A stretch of DNA of 64,000 nt from Mugil cephalus (GCF_022458985.1 NC_061784.1:23903045-23967044), one strand, 5' to 3'. Positions 36,859 through 48,982 are shown, counted from the stretch's first letter. The notes: generated by a model not told the origin, from the sequence alone. A program made the numbers and translations.

Positions 36859-36937
36859 ACACACACAACATAGCAACACACACAACATAGCAACACACAC
36901 AACATACCAACACACACACAACATAGCAACACACACA
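36859..36937 (+). repeat. 17-bp CACACACAACATAGCAA tandem repeat
   Basis: Four to five head-to-tail units with one C-for-G change (ACATACC) and one CA-expanded unit. Confidence 0.9.
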
Positions 36938-37018
36938 GTCACGGATTAATACCCCCTCCCCCGCACACGTATGCACACGCACAACATTTTACACCCTGCT
37001 AGAGACACACAATCAACA

Positions 37019-37020
<2 letters not shown>

Positions 37021-37061
<41 letters not shown>
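37021..37061 (+). repeat. (GT)n microsatellite
   Basis: About 20 uninterrupted GT units. Confidence 0.97.
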
Positions 37062-37062
<1 letters not shown>

Positions 37063-37139
37063 CCAGGCAGAACATGATTTATTTTTTAAGCAGCATCATG
37101 AACCGTGACGTCTGACAGGGAAACAAATGATCACATGTG

Positions 37140-37955
37140 TTTTAGTTGCTTTGTGTGTCTTTTCTCTTCATGGTTGTTTGTGACGTTTCTTTTGTATGTC
37201 AGTGGTTGTTGTGCGTCTGTGTGACTGTTTTTCCGTTCAGTCTGGTTGTTTCACATCACTGTTGTTGTTGTGTTGTGTCTCTTCCTGTTTTTTTTGTGGT
37301 TGTTTTACATCATTTTCCTTTCAGTCTTGTTGTTCTGTGTCATTTTGTGGTAGTCTTTGTGTCTTTGTTGTTGTTTTGTGTTTATGTGCGTTCTTTCCTC
37401 ACAGTGTGTTGTGTGTATGCCTTTTTGTGGTTGTTTTTCATCTCTATGTTTCATCTGTGTGGATGCTTTTCCTCAGTGTGATTGTTATAAATCATTTTGT
37501 GGTTGTTTTCTGTCTTTGTGTTGTTATTTTTTCCTTTCATTGTGATTTTTGTAAGTCATTGTGGGGTTTATTCTGTCACTCTTCATGTTGTTTTGTTTTT
37601 TGTGTGGTTCTTTTGCATCTCCGTGTGGTGTTTTATGTCTTTGTTTGTTTCAGTGTTGACGTTCTAAGTCATTTTGTTGTTGTTTTTTGTCTCTTTGTGT
37701 GGTTGTTGTATGTCTTTGTGTGTTTTTTTCCTGTCAGTGTTGTTGGTGTAAGTCATTTTGTGGTTGTTTTGTCTGTCTTCATGTTGTTTTGCTTTTTTGT
37801 TGTTGTTTTGCATCTCTGTGTGGTGTTTTGTGTCTGTGTGTTTCAGTGTTGATGTTCTAAGTCATTTTGTGGTTGTTGTATGTCTTTGTGTGTTTTTTTC
37901 CTGTCAGTGTTGTTGGTGTAAGTCATTTTGTGGTTGTGTGCAGGTGTCGTCAGGT
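37140..37955 (+). repeat. TG-rich minisatellite 2 with higher-order repeat
   Basis: Units such as TTTTGCATCTCTGTGTGGT and AAGTCATTTTGTGGTTGTT are organised in longer blocks. A 76-bp block at 37701-37776 is repeated without visible change at 37871-37946 (170-bp offset). An older version of the same block order is seen from about 37560. It is related to minisatellite 1 at 35920-36350. Long open frames here are by-products. Confidence 0.88.
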
Positions 37956-40270
37956 TGTGGAGAGATTAGCAGATCATCCAGTGTGTGTTGGTCTAAGTTC
38001 ATCAAGTGATGGTGAAGATGCTTCAGGTGAAGGTTTAGTTTCTCAGAGTCAGAAAGAGTCGAATCCTGCGCAGAGATCGTCTGAAAGTCTGGATTCTTTT
38101 TATTTTAACGTTGTCATGTGTTGATGTTTAGTTGCTGATGTTTAGTTGTTGATGTGGGTCCAGCCTGAGCTCAGTGGGTGAGGAGCAGATTAACATTCAG
38201 AGCATTTTATTTCACGTGAAGGTCGGCGTCTATTAACCTCGACGTTAACACGACTCTCAGAGGACGGAGCTCAGCGCTGCAGCATCAGGAAACACAGTCG
38301 GACCGTTGACCTTTCACATCCACCTCAGCTCAAACTGTGTCTCAACGCCTCCGGCTTTTTCTCCCCTTTAATCCCGATGAGCTCCTGAAGGAAACGTACG
38401 GCAGCATTTTAGAAAAGCTGAAAAAGAAGCTGTGAGAGCAGCTGAATAATGAGCTGAACGTCACCATAAAACCCAACGAAGACCAGAAGAGCAGCAGGTT
38501 CATTACAGAGACATCGATCGGAGCAGCTTTAATGACGAACACAATAAAATACGAGTGCATGTAACACCACAACAGATCGTTACGCTTAACGTGCACCTTC
38601 ACCCCCATAACCAGCAGCTTTGTGAGGCTAAACGTGCTAACATCAGCAAGCTAACATGCTCATCAGCATGTTAGCATCTAAACCTGTTGTCCCCGTAAGT
38701 GGACGCTTTAGTCTGACATCTAGCAGCAGGAAAGGGTCAGTACACTAATCGGTGTAAAAAGGTACAAAACCTCATCAAATTTTTTTGTTATTTGGTTACC
38801 AACTTCTGTAGTTAGATATTTAATCCATTCTGTCGAAAGTAACAAGCTACGTCGCTAATTAGCAAGTACTCATGTGAGGACGTTGGGATTTCATTGTTTG
38901 CAAACTTGTTTTTGCTCAGCAGTGTTCAGGAATTGAAATAAATAATTTTATACTTTTTTACACACTGGTGATTTTATTGTATTATACAGCAAAATAATCC
39001 CTGTGTCCACATATGAGGACATTTTTTGTTATTTTTTTCATAAACTACTTATTGTTGCTCAAAGATGATGCTTAGTGTTTGTGCTTCTTAGGTCCTATTA
39101 ATCTAAAATACCGTGGAGAAATTAAAAAAGGATAGAAATTGAAGCCCGGGTCTCAGAAGATTCAAACAAAATGTCTCTGGATGAAACCAGATGTTACTAA
39201 ACTCTGATTCTGGCAACAATCGACGGCCTTTGTCCCACCTCTTCTTAAATGTTAACATTTGTAAACAGGAAACAGCTTTTATTATGATCGTAGAAGCTTT
39301 GAATGCCCAATAAGGATAAAAGGTGCTGCAGTTAGCGCCTATCGCTGCTCTTATAGCGACACATCTGACCCTGAGTGTGTGTTTTTAACATCATCAGGAC
39401 GTTTGTTCTGGTCCAGACCCTGAAACGATCACGTGAAGTTTCAGGAGTCATGGTTTCGGTTAACGAGCCCAGAAACACATCAGCTCATGTCAGCGAGTGT
39501 CTTGTCAGTGATGGATCAGGTCGCGTGTTCATGGCTAAAAGCAAATTCACACCTAGAGTACGACCCGAGGTGTGAAAGTGGAGAAACGTCGCTTTACGTC
39601 AAAGTGACCGTGTGACACGTTTAATGTGGACGGTGAAACCACGAACAGCTGCATTCACACATTAATTAATAAAACAAGCGAAACATTTAAACAGGAAAAA
39701 CATTTAAATATTGATGCGCTGCTCTTTGTTTTTTTTATGACTCTTCATGCTTATTTTGGGAGATTCTTCTGCGTTAAGTAGTTTAGTTTGGCAGCGGAGT
39801 AAATGGTTTGTCTGCAGTTCAGCAGAATCAGCAGGGAACAGAGTCTGGCTCGCGAAAAACAGAAAAGCAATTACATTAATGATCCTCTATAAAACAATAA
39901 TAATGCTGTGTTTATCGTTGGACTGTTGTGGAGGAGACGGAGCCGAGGAGACGCTGAGTGACTTCATGAAATATTCACACTTTCAAAACTATCACGTTAA
40001 AGTATTTGTACAATAAAGAAGCAAAAGTGACGTTATTCTACAACTTTCCTTATAAATGGTGCTCTGACTAAGCTATTAGCTGCCTTTGCAAAATAATAAT
40101 ATTTCAATACTTTGTAAATGTTTCCATAGAATCATTTAACAGAATCACTGCAGTATTTATTACAGCTACAACACAGAAAAACAAAAAACACGTCCTAATG
40201 TTCCACTGCACAAAAACACGTAGCAGTTAGCGTCATTAATCTTTTATGAACTTTAGATGTGTGCGTAACA
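37956..40270. other. intergenic with one short palindrome
   Basis: No gene seen. At 38650-38675 GCTAACATGCT and AGCATGTTAGC form a perfect 11-bp stem with a 4-nt loop, a motif frequent in fish DNA. Confidence 0.5.
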
Positions 40271-40873
40271 ACCATAAACTGTGTATAAATATGGACGGCG
40301 GAACTCCTCCAGTCAAAGCCAGTACAGCTCCCCCTGGTGACTGGAGGCTGCAGTTTAGATCATAAGCTCCACCCCCCTCCACGCATGTGGGCGGGACTAA
40401 GTACACATAAAAACAAATGTTTTCTCCCAAGGATGGTTTCTGTCATTTAAGGTAGTTAATATAATGTTAATGAATGTTCAAGCGTCAATATTTTGGATAA
40501 GTTTTGTTATTCGACGCGATAGAAACAGCATCGGACACAATGGCGACCACTGGTTGCCATGACAACTGCTCCTTAAAGTGGAACCGTGAGAGTTGTAGAA
40601 ACAATTTTTAGCTCAGTGTATAATCCAACATTTCCTTGTAGCTGGTGGAGGTGGAGCAGAGAGTAAAATGTAATTTTTTTCATTATCCTTTGTATTTTTA
40701 TTTTACTTTAATCTCATTTTATCTTTCTTGTGTTTACTTTTATATGCAACAAAGCTACAGTGACAAAGTCATTTCCCTCGTGGATCATTAAAGTCTAATT
40801 AAATGGAAATGGAGGAAGTGTAGACGGGACATCGTGAGTCTGGAGGCGTCCATATTTATATACAGTCTATGGT
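40271..40873 (+). mobile_element. intact 603-bp inverted-repeat DNA element
   Basis: The left end (40271-40297, starting ACCATAAACTGTGTATAAAT) and right end (40847-40873) are inverted repeats matching at 25 of 27 positions. AACA flanks both sides and may be a target duplication. The interior has no transposase, so the element is non-autonomous. It contains CAGCTCCCCCTGGTGACTGG and GGGCGGGACTAAG blocks, and near 40768-40795 a retroposon-like ATTTCCCTCGTGGATCATTA. The interior is shared with 25446-25730 and the ends with the minisatellite at 21420-22533. Confidence 0.88.
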
Positions 40874-40929
40874 AACAGTGCTAACTCTAAACTAATGCTA
40901 ACTTTATGGAAATACTAACATCTTGGGAT

Positions 40930-41190
40930 ATTTTTGGTGAGCCGTGAGTTTCGGTTTTGGCATTTTATTCAGTTTTGGTTTTCATGTGTATTTGTTTCTT
41001 CCTGTTTTACTTTGAAAAGCTTCTTGTTGCTTTTACTTCCCTTGGTGATTTTTCCAGACTCCTCCCCCTTAACCCCCCCCCCCCCCTTGTGTCTTTGTTG
41101 ACTCTCCTTTGGATTTGGATTTGTTGTGCTTAGTGACCACAGCCCCTTTTGGTTTGTAAGTTCATTAAACCTGAATCTGAGCTTTAATGA
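40930..41190 (+). repeat. dispersed repeat resembling teleost retroelement end
   Basis: T-rich sequence with GTTTTGGTTTTCATGTGTAT, CTTCCTGTTTTACTTTGAAA and a terminal AAGTTCATTAAACCTGAAT. This looks like a common fish repeat end that I remember only loosely. It includes a poly-C run at 41073-41087. Confidence 0.35.
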
Positions 41191-41744
41191 TACCTCAGAT
41201 GTGACACCTGTGAAGACTTAGGGTCGGGGGTCAATGGAAGGTCCTCACAAAGATAGAAACATGACTGTGTGACTTTGTTTTGGAGCTTCGTCCATCAGTT
41301 TATTCTGCCTGTCTTCACCGTTTCTTCTCGATGGCCAGATAAACCAATTCTGTCTGGCGGCTCCCAAAATAAAACGTCTGGATCTATTTTAATCGTGTCT
41401 TTAATCGAACCCTGAAGAGAACCAATGAGCGACGCCACAAATCCTCTGTTCGCCTTTCAAACACTGGCCTCGTTTCTTCTTCTCTCTTCTCAGGCGTCGC
41501 GTTGCCCTCTCAGGAGCCGAAGCAGTTTAGATTTCTTATTCAAGACTTCAGAGACACTTTTTACTAAATTAAGAAAATCCAAACTGTGTTGAGGCTCCGC
41601 GGACTCATCGTTTTACATATATATATATATATCAGAATATTTTAAACTAATATTTTATTCATTTACCTTCATAAAAGCCCCTTTTTGTGATTTTACTAAG
41701 AACTAGCTTTACTAAGAAGATCAGTAAACCTCTGCTCATCTTCT
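41191..41744. other. intergenic, no gene seen
   Basis: Unique-looking sequence with a short (TA)n run near 41618-41632. Confidence 0.45.
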
Positions 41745-42695
41745 TCTGCTATTAGCTGTGAGACTAGCAAGCTAGAAGGAGCTACTATTAGCTGCAAGGC
41801 TAGAAATCTAGGAGGTTTATGACTGGGAAACTAGGGGCTCTACAACCAGATGTAGGAAGACAGGAGGGGCTCTTAGTAGCCGTGAGAGCTAGCTATTAGC
41901 TAGGAGGCTTGGAATTTATGAGGAGCTGCTATTAGTTTGAAAGCTAGGAAGCTAGGAGGAGTTACTTTTAGCTGGGAGGCGAGGACGCTAGGAGGAGCTA
42001 CTATTAGTTAGGAAGCTAGGAAGTTACGAGGAACTACTATTAGGTGGGAGGCTACGAAGCTAGGAGGAGCTACTATTAGGTGGGAGGGTAGAAAGCTAGG
42101 AGGAGCTACTATTAGGTGGGAGGGTAGAAAGTTACGAGGAGCTACTATTAGGTGGGAGGGTAGAAAGCTAGGAGGAGCTACTATTAGGTGGTAGGCTAGG
42201 AAGTTACGAGGAGCTACTATTAGGTGGGAGGCTAGGAATTTATGAGGAGCTACTATTACATGGAGGCTAGGTAGCTAGGAGGAGTTACTTTTAGCTGGGA
42301 GGCGAGGACGCTAGGAGGAGCTGCTATTAGCTGGGAGGCTAGGACGCTAGGAGGAGCTGCTATTAGCTGGGAGGCTAGGACACTAGGAGGAACTACTATT
42401 AGGTGGGAGGCTAGGAAGCTAGGAGGAGCTACTAATCAGTGGGAGGCTAGGAAGCTAGGAGGAGCTACTATTAGCTGCGTGGCTATGAAGGAAGAAGGAG
42501 CTACCATTAGCTGGGAGGCTAGAAAGTTACAAGGAACTACTATTAGCTAGGAGGCTAGGAATTTACAAGGAGCTACTATTACCTTGGAGGATAGGAAGCT
42601 AGGAGGAGCTACTATTAGCTGGGAGGCTAGGAAGGAAGAAGGAGCTACCATTAGCTGGGAGGCTAGGAAGCTAGGAGGAGCTACTATTAGCTGCC
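41745..42695 (+). repeat. GCTAGGAGGAGCTACTATTA minisatellite, array E (largest)
   Basis: About 950 bp, roughly 26 units of 36 bp (GCTAGGAGGAGCTACTATTA plus GCTGGGAGGCTAGGAA or variants with GGTGGGAGGGTAGAAA). Neighbouring variants are clustered (GGTGGGAGG types at 42030-42230, GAGGACGCTAG types at 41970-42370), showing local unit spread. Confidence 0.95.
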
Positions 42696-43339
42696 AGTGT
42701 CGTTAGTGGGAGAAGACGGGACTTTAAAGTGAGACAAAAAGCAGTAAAAGAGAATTCAGAGAAGGCGACGGGAGGAAGATGCAGAGACGTATTTTTACCT
42801 CAGATTATAGGCTTTAAACTAAATGAGACAGTCCAATCAAAGAGACGGGGAGAGAACAGAGAGGAGGCAGACAGATGGATGGATGAAACTCAAACAAACT
42901 GTGGGAACAAAGACGAGCTGAAGGAGGGAAGAGCAAAGCAAACACAACGCGAGTGGAAGAAGTCGATGGCAGAAGGTGTCGGTAACAGACAGTTTGAAGC
43001 AGGTTAATGAGCCGACATGAAACAGAATGACAGAGTGAGGGCGGTAATTAACACCGTTACAGGCCGACCTGAGAGCTGAAACACCTCCCCTCCATCACGC
43101 CGCACCGCTAAATAAATAAATTAAATAAAATCAATAAGAAAGACCCTAGAGAGGATTCACTACAACAACCAAGTGTTTAAAGTTAATGCTGATTTGTGGA
43201 CGTTCATCAAATTCATCTGCAACTTCAGAAAAGATTTGATGGAGCATAAGAATAATAATACCACTGATTATCTGGTTGTTACTTACCACAGCTCTGGTCA
43301 GTTGTTTGGACATGTTAAGCAGAAAGTTTAACATTTTGA
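42696..43339. other. spacer between oppositely oriented arrays
   Basis: No gene seen. It separates array E (+) from array F (-). Confidence 0.45.
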
Positions 43340-43672
43340 TAGCCTCACAGCTAATAGTAGCTCCTCCTAGCTTCCTAACCTCACAACTAATAGTAGCTAC
43401 CCCTAGCTTCCTAACCTCCCAACTAATACTAGCTACCCCTAGCTTCCTAGCTTCACAGCTAATAGTAGCTATTGTTAGCTTCCTAGCTTCACAGCTAATA
43501 GTAGCTATTGTTAGCTTCCTAGCTTCACAGCTAATAGTAGCTATTGTTAGCTTCCTAGTCTCACAGCTAATAGTAGCTATTGTTAGCTTCCTAGTCTCAC
43601 AGCTAATAGTAGCTATTGTTAGCTTCCTAGTCTCACAGCTAATAGTAGCTCCTCCTAGCATCCTAGCACTTT
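43340..43672 (-). repeat. GCTAGGAGGAGCTACTATTA minisatellite, array F (inverted)
   Basis: The same 36-bp unit as array E but on the minus strand. Read forward it is CACAGCTAATAGTAGCTATT then GTTAGCTTCCTAGCTT. About nine units are very uniform in the right half. The unit contains no stop in some frames, so repetitive ORFs appear on both strands. Confidence 0.95.
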
Positions 43673-45715
43673 ATTTAAGGGGGATTATAGTTGTAAAATA
43701 TACAGGGAGGTAGCATCAGCATCAAACATGTTTGTTTATACTGTTATTTTTAATGAGCAAAACTATTCTGTAAAATAAAATAAAATAAAATTAAATAAAA
43801 TACAATCTGTTCCTGTCAGAGAGGTTTATTTTCATATGGTTTTCATTGAGCCAATCAGAGAAGATCAAGGAAACATTCTCGGGTCTAATCAGGGTTTAAT
43901 CATGTAGAATAGACACAAAAAACTCCAAATTAATCTAATTTACTTTCAGAGAAAAGAGAGAAACCAGCAAACACGTTGCTTTTTATTGTTGCTGATGACG
44001 CTGATGTCGGGTCACAGATTATTTCCAGAGTATTTCCAGCTCCATCCATCATTTCCGTCACACTTTGACCTTCGACCTCATTGTTGTGGCTTTTTTTTTT
44101 GCTGAGTGGGTGAAATGTTAACAGGCGTCATTCTGCTGAGTTTAAAAGGTTCAAATTGAACCGGTTAAATGTTGTTGTCAGGACAGAACTTTAATGTGAA
44201 GTCAGATCAGTTCCTGAGTCCCTGCTGGTTTCTTTTCTCTGGTTACTGGAATAAATTCATTCTCTCTGAGCATCGTCAGGAGCTTAGCTTCTCCTCCTCC
44301 TCCTCCTTTTTCCTCCTGAGCAGGTTGAAGACATATTTAAGACTCCAACAAACCAAATGCTTCCAAACTTTTATTATTTATTTATTTATATTCACTAGAA
44401 TAAAAATAAATAAATAAACTCGGCTCCTCGTTGAGATTCTGTTAATTCTCCTCCTTCCACTTGATGAAATAAATTTCCTGAAGGAACCTTAGTGGTTCTG
44501 AATTAGTCTCAAATTATTCATCACGTTATTGGATGATTTATTGATGCAGTGGTCAGGTGAGGTGGTGGTGGTGGTTTCTATTATTCATAGAAAAGGCCAA
44601 AAGGGAGATGCTGACCACTGGACAATTATTATTAAACCTCCAAAAATCATTAAAAATTAAAAGGTTTATGCTTCAGGTTCTTTACGTTTGTTTGTTGACA
44701 CCTAATTAACACTTTAAATAAAAAACCAAGCCCATCCCTAACATCCACCAGAATATCTGTTACACGACCTTAAACATCCTAATTACTATGTTCATATTCT
44801 TATTATCTATAACATCTGGTGTGAAGAATAATGAACATGTTGGAGTCATTGTCTCCATTAAATTAGGAAAAGTCATTAAATACGAAGCAGAAATAATAAT
44901 AAAGCCGTTAAACATTGAATGGGATCAAACTGAGGACAAAGAGAAATAATAGAAGGTTTGAAAATGTTCATTGATCCTTTTCACTCTTCACTGATTCATG
45001 ATTCATCACATTTTCTCTCAGTTTTGTTTCTCGTTTTAGCTTCGGTTTTCATTAGAGTCTGTTTGTTTTGTGTGTTTGTGGTCGTATTATTTGCTTTGTG
45101 TCTCTTTGTAGCTGCAGTAACTAGTCTTCACTATATATATATGTATAAATACGTGTGTCTCCAAACGTGTGACTGGTAGTGTATTTATTTGTGTCTTTGT
45201 GTAGTTACAGTTTGAAGCTGTTTGATGTTTGTTGTCAGGTTATTTATAGGTTTTTGTTCTTGTTTTACCAGTTTTCCCACCGTCGCTCCAAACAGAACCA
45301 GAGGTTTAGATCCTTTGGTCTAGATCTGATCGTCTCCCTTTAAGCCGGTAACTCCTGCTGGGGGACATGTTGTGGACATTATGAGTTGTGCGTCTCTGTG
45401 GAAACGTCCCGTCACCGTCTGGATAACGTTGCGTGGGCTGAAACACGCAGGGCTTCGCGGCTGATTAAACTTTCAGAGCGTGCAGCGCTGCACTCTCCGG
45501 GTTTCCTCCATCCATTAGTCTCTGAGGACTTAAATGAGCCCCCCCCCCCCATCCGTCCCACGTCCCCCGTCCCCTCTGATCACCTCATACTAAAACAGCA
45601 CTGGACACCAACAGACCTCATGAATATGTAACGATTATTGTTCAAGAAAAACTCTGTGCTTAAATTATCACACTGATGGAGGAACCTGAATCTCACACCA
45701 TGCAGAACCAGTGCC
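43673..45715. other. intergenic, minor simple repeats
   Basis: Contains (AAATA)n-like sequence at 43775-43802. A TG-rich stretch at 45030-45260 recalls the minisatellites at 36-38 kb. No gene seen. Confidence 0.45.
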
Positions 45716-45838
45716 TCCTTCTTCTCCTTCTTCTTCTTCTCCTCCTTCTTCTCCTTCTTCTTCTTCTTCTTCTTCTCCTCCTTCTTCTTCTCCTCCTCCT
45801 TCTTCTCCTCCTTCTTCTTCTTCTGCTTCTTCTTCTAG
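45716..45838 (+). repeat. (CTT/CTC)n microsatellite
   Basis: About 120 bp of CTT and CTC units. In one frame it would encode more than 40 leucines, but there is no gene context. Confidence 0.95.
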
Positions 45839-45884
45839 CTTGGAGGTGGACTGAAATTAAAATAAAAAAACATCAAAGAACTCC

Positions 45885-46525
45885 CTCCAAAGAGCATCCC
45901 CATCTCCAAGTTGCACTTGAACGCACCACAAAGACTAAAGCCAACAACCAGCTGGTTCACACCTTCTGCACCTGAGAGGTAGGATTCAATCTGGACTCAT
46001 CTAACCAGGAAACAGGAAGAACTACTGTTAGCTGGGAGGCCAGGAAGCTAGGAGTAGCTACTGTTAGCTGGGAGGTTAGGAAGCTAGAAGTGGCTACTAT
46101 CAGCTGGGAGGTTAGGAAGCTAGGAGTAGCTACTATTAGCTAGGAGGCTAGGAAGAGCTACTATCAGCTGGGAGGTTAGGAAGCTAGGAGTAGCTACTAT
46201 TAGCTAGGAGGTTAGGAAGCTGGGAGTAGCTACTATTAGCTAGGAGGCTAGGAAGAGCTACTATCAGCTGGGAGGTTAGGGAGCTAGGCGAAGCTACTAT
46301 TAGCTAGGAGGCTATGAAGCTAGGAGTAGCTACTATTATCTAGGAAGCTAGGGAGAGTTACTATTAGCTAGGAAGTTATTAACTAGGAGTCTACCTTGCT
46401 AGAAGTAGCTACTATTGGCTAGGAAGCTATTAAGAGATAATATTAGCTGAGAGGTTAGGGCACTAGGAAGTAGCTACTATTAGCTAGGAGGCTAGGAGTA
46501 GCTACTATTAGCTGGGTAGCTCGGA
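45885..46525 (+). repeat. GCTAGGAGTAGCTACTATTAGC minisatellite, array G, with left flank
   Basis: The shared left flank (AGTTGCACTTGAACGCACCA, CAAAGACTAAAGCCAACAAC at 45910-45955) comes before array units of about 36 bp and a shorter form of about 26 bp (GAGGCTAGGAAGAGCTACTA then TCAGCTGG). The link of flank and array is the same as at 29560-30290. Confidence 0.88.
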
Positions 46526-47884
46526 AACTAGAAAAAGCATTGAAAAAACGGCTGAATCTGTTTATCTTGACGAATGTTTTCTTAGAGCTACGTTTTCACA
46601 TCGAGGCAGATTTAGCAGAACTTGGTGGCCCACATGGAAACAAACTTCAAACGGAGACACTGGGTCTGAACAGTCAGATCAGGAAATGCTGCAGCTTTAT
46701 TAAAATGCTCCCCTGCTGTTCACATAGTTTTTTCCCCTCATCTTCTGTTTGAATTCATTTTGGTTCTTTACATCTTTCCACACAGGGAGTTCTGACACTT
46801 TAAAATTTAAAGCTTCCTCTGATCAGAATCTGCTCGTCGTGGTGATATTTCTCCTCCAGGTCTGTTGAATGATTTAAATCAATTAATTTTTATATAATTT
46901 ACTGCATCATCCACTTTATTGATCCATAAGGGAAATAGCTTGGTCACAGTAGCACATAAAAAAAATAACAAAAGTGAATAAAACATTATATAGTAAGAAG
47001 AAAAATAGGTTTAGGACAGTTTAAAAAATAATAAAAAAATAAATCAAATTAAATTCTCATCTTCTATAACCACTCGTTAAATTAAATTAAATGCTTCTAC
47101 AACCGCTTGTTAAATTAAGTTACATTAAATTAAATTAAATTAAATTAAATTAAATTAAATAATCAGTCAGTTGATTAAGCCAACCACAGTTTGGTTCATT
47201 TAAATGTACTGAAATGTATTTTCATATATAATATTTAATAGATTTAAGAGAATTTAAAAATAATAAATTTAGTCTTGATCTGCAGCTGGAGCTCACACCA
47301 TCAAATAAAACAACCTCTTCTGTATCTTACCCACGTGGATTTTACATTAACTTAAATTTGGGGTTATTTAAGAAACACAGACATCACAGAAATCTTCGGT
47401 GGGAGATCAAAGATACACAAACCTACTTTATCATCGTGTCTCTGCTCGTCCCTCTGAGTCTCTGTGATTCTAATTTCCAGGTGCGATGATTCGTTCAGTC
47501 TTCGGTGGCTCATATTTATCTTGTCAGCCTGCAGCTTGAAGCAGCGCCACAGTGCACAAGACACCGGTGGATTACTGCAGTGAAACTGTGAGTACACATT
47601 CATTTAGACTTCCAAATAATGGCTTTAACTCGACAGTTTGGATCGACTTCCAGCGCCGCCCGGGAGCCGGAATATAAAACAGTTTCTAGCAGAGAAACAG
47701 AAAAATAAATATGTTTCTGCAGGTTTTCACCAATGATGCAACGAGATGAAGTTCTGTGCAAGATATTTTACTAAAAGGTGTAAAAATATCCATCATTGGA
47801 AGACCCCATTCATTAACAGTCCGTGCATTAACAGTCCAAGTGTCCAGCTTCAAGTACAGGTGTGAACACATTGGACCATGTGTA
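46526..47884. other. intergenic with LINE tail and (TTAAA)n
   Basis: Near 46905-46955 CCACTTTATTGATCCATAAG GGAAAT is the typical 3' tail of fish LINEs on the minus strand. A (TTAAA)n microsatellite occupies 47124-47162. No gene seen. Confidence 0.55.
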
Positions 47885-48235
47885 GAGAATTAGAATTAGA
47901 AAACCTTTATTTGTCCCACAATTGGGAAATTGCAAGTACAACATCATACATAGACAGGAAAGTAACAAGAGTAAAGAGTGGACTGTATAAAATATAAATA
48001 ATAAAATATAACGAGAAAATACTATATTTTTTGCACATATCCCAAAGTATTGCGATATGTGCAAAAAATATTGAATTGCACAAATGATTATTGCAGATAT
48101 TGGGCGCAGCAAGTAGTGAATGGTGAAAGTGTGAGATGTGATAGTGTTGCACACATTAATAATGTTCATTGTGGATAAGATGCGATGAGATGAGAAGAGA
48201 TAATATAAGATTCATCACATGCACAGTGAAATGTA
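47885..48235 (-). mobile_element. LINE-like 3' tail fragment (minus orientation)
   Basis: AAAACCTTTATTTGTCCCAC followed by AATTGGGAAATTGCA is the reverse complement of the common fish LINE/SINE 3' end (GGGAAATTGC..GGACAAATAAAGG). Further on it contains AATTGCACAAATGATTATTG and TGTTGCACAC, which recur at 48415-48515. Confidence 0.6.
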
Positions 48236-48392
48236 TTGTTGGAGGCTAGGACGCTAGGAGCAGCTACTATTAGCTAGGAGGCTATGAAAAGCTGCTGTTA
48301 GCTGGGAGGTTAGCCTAAGAGCTACTATTAGCTAGAAAGTTATGAAGGTAGGTAGAGCTGCTATTAACTTGGAAGCTAGGATGCTAGAAGTA
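48236..48392 (+). repeat. GCTAGGAG..GCTACTATTAGC minisatellite, array H (short)
   Basis: Four to five degenerate units that lie between two copies of the same LINE-like sequence. They appear to have been inserted into it or expanded within it. Confidence 0.85.
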
Positions 48393-48560
48393 TTGGCATA
48401 TATAGACAAAATACAGAATTGCACAAATGGTTATTGCAGATATTGCACAGAGTTGGACATAGCAAGTAGTGAATGTGTTGAAACTTTGAGGTGTGACAGT
48501 ATTGCACACGTCTGAGATAAGATCCGTCACATGCACAGTACACAAAATAGATAAATATAT
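48393..48560 (-). mobile_element. second copy of the LINE-like tail segment
   Basis: AATTGCACAAATGGTTATTG, GCAAGTAGTGAATG, GTGTGACAGTATTGCACAC and CATGCACAGT repeat the order seen at 48070-48235, at good but imperfect identity. Confidence 0.65.
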
Positions 48561-48938
48561 AAGTATCAATGTATAACTGAGACAAATAATATAAAACGGA
48601 ATAAAACAAAATATAAACTTTAAACCTGAAATGTAAACTTTAAGGTGTTTGCTCGTATATACATGACTTTACTGCAGCATATTTACATGTGGAGTAACTT
48701 ATAGTAACGAGTCGTTGGTGAAAATGGTGAAAATAATAAACTGGACCTTCATGATTTTAGACTTTGTGAAGCTGTGAGGTGGATGCAGGTGTTAAGGAAG
48801 CCAGTGATTGTCTTGCTCATGGAGCTGGAACAGTGTGACTCAGCCGATGGACAATTTCAAGACACTTTAAACCCCGTTGGGCCTGATTGCTGCAATTTGA
48901 GGCAAAAAAATCTAGGAGTCATTACTCAGTCTGTTGTG

Positions 48939-48982
<44 letters not shown>

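Noticed and set aside
35893..37852. Long Cys/Phe/Leu-rich ORFs resembling membrane proteins
   Set aside because: Produced by TG-rich minisatellites; several frames are open at once and no start or domain is convincing.
43146..43713. Repetitive ORFs on both strands (TISCETRKLTIA-like and SQLIVAIVSFL-like)
   Set aside because: By-products of the 36-bp minisatellite; mirrored frames on both strands.
45676..45975. ORF with more than 40 consecutive leucines
   Set aside because: Translation of a CTT/CTC microsatellite with no gene context.
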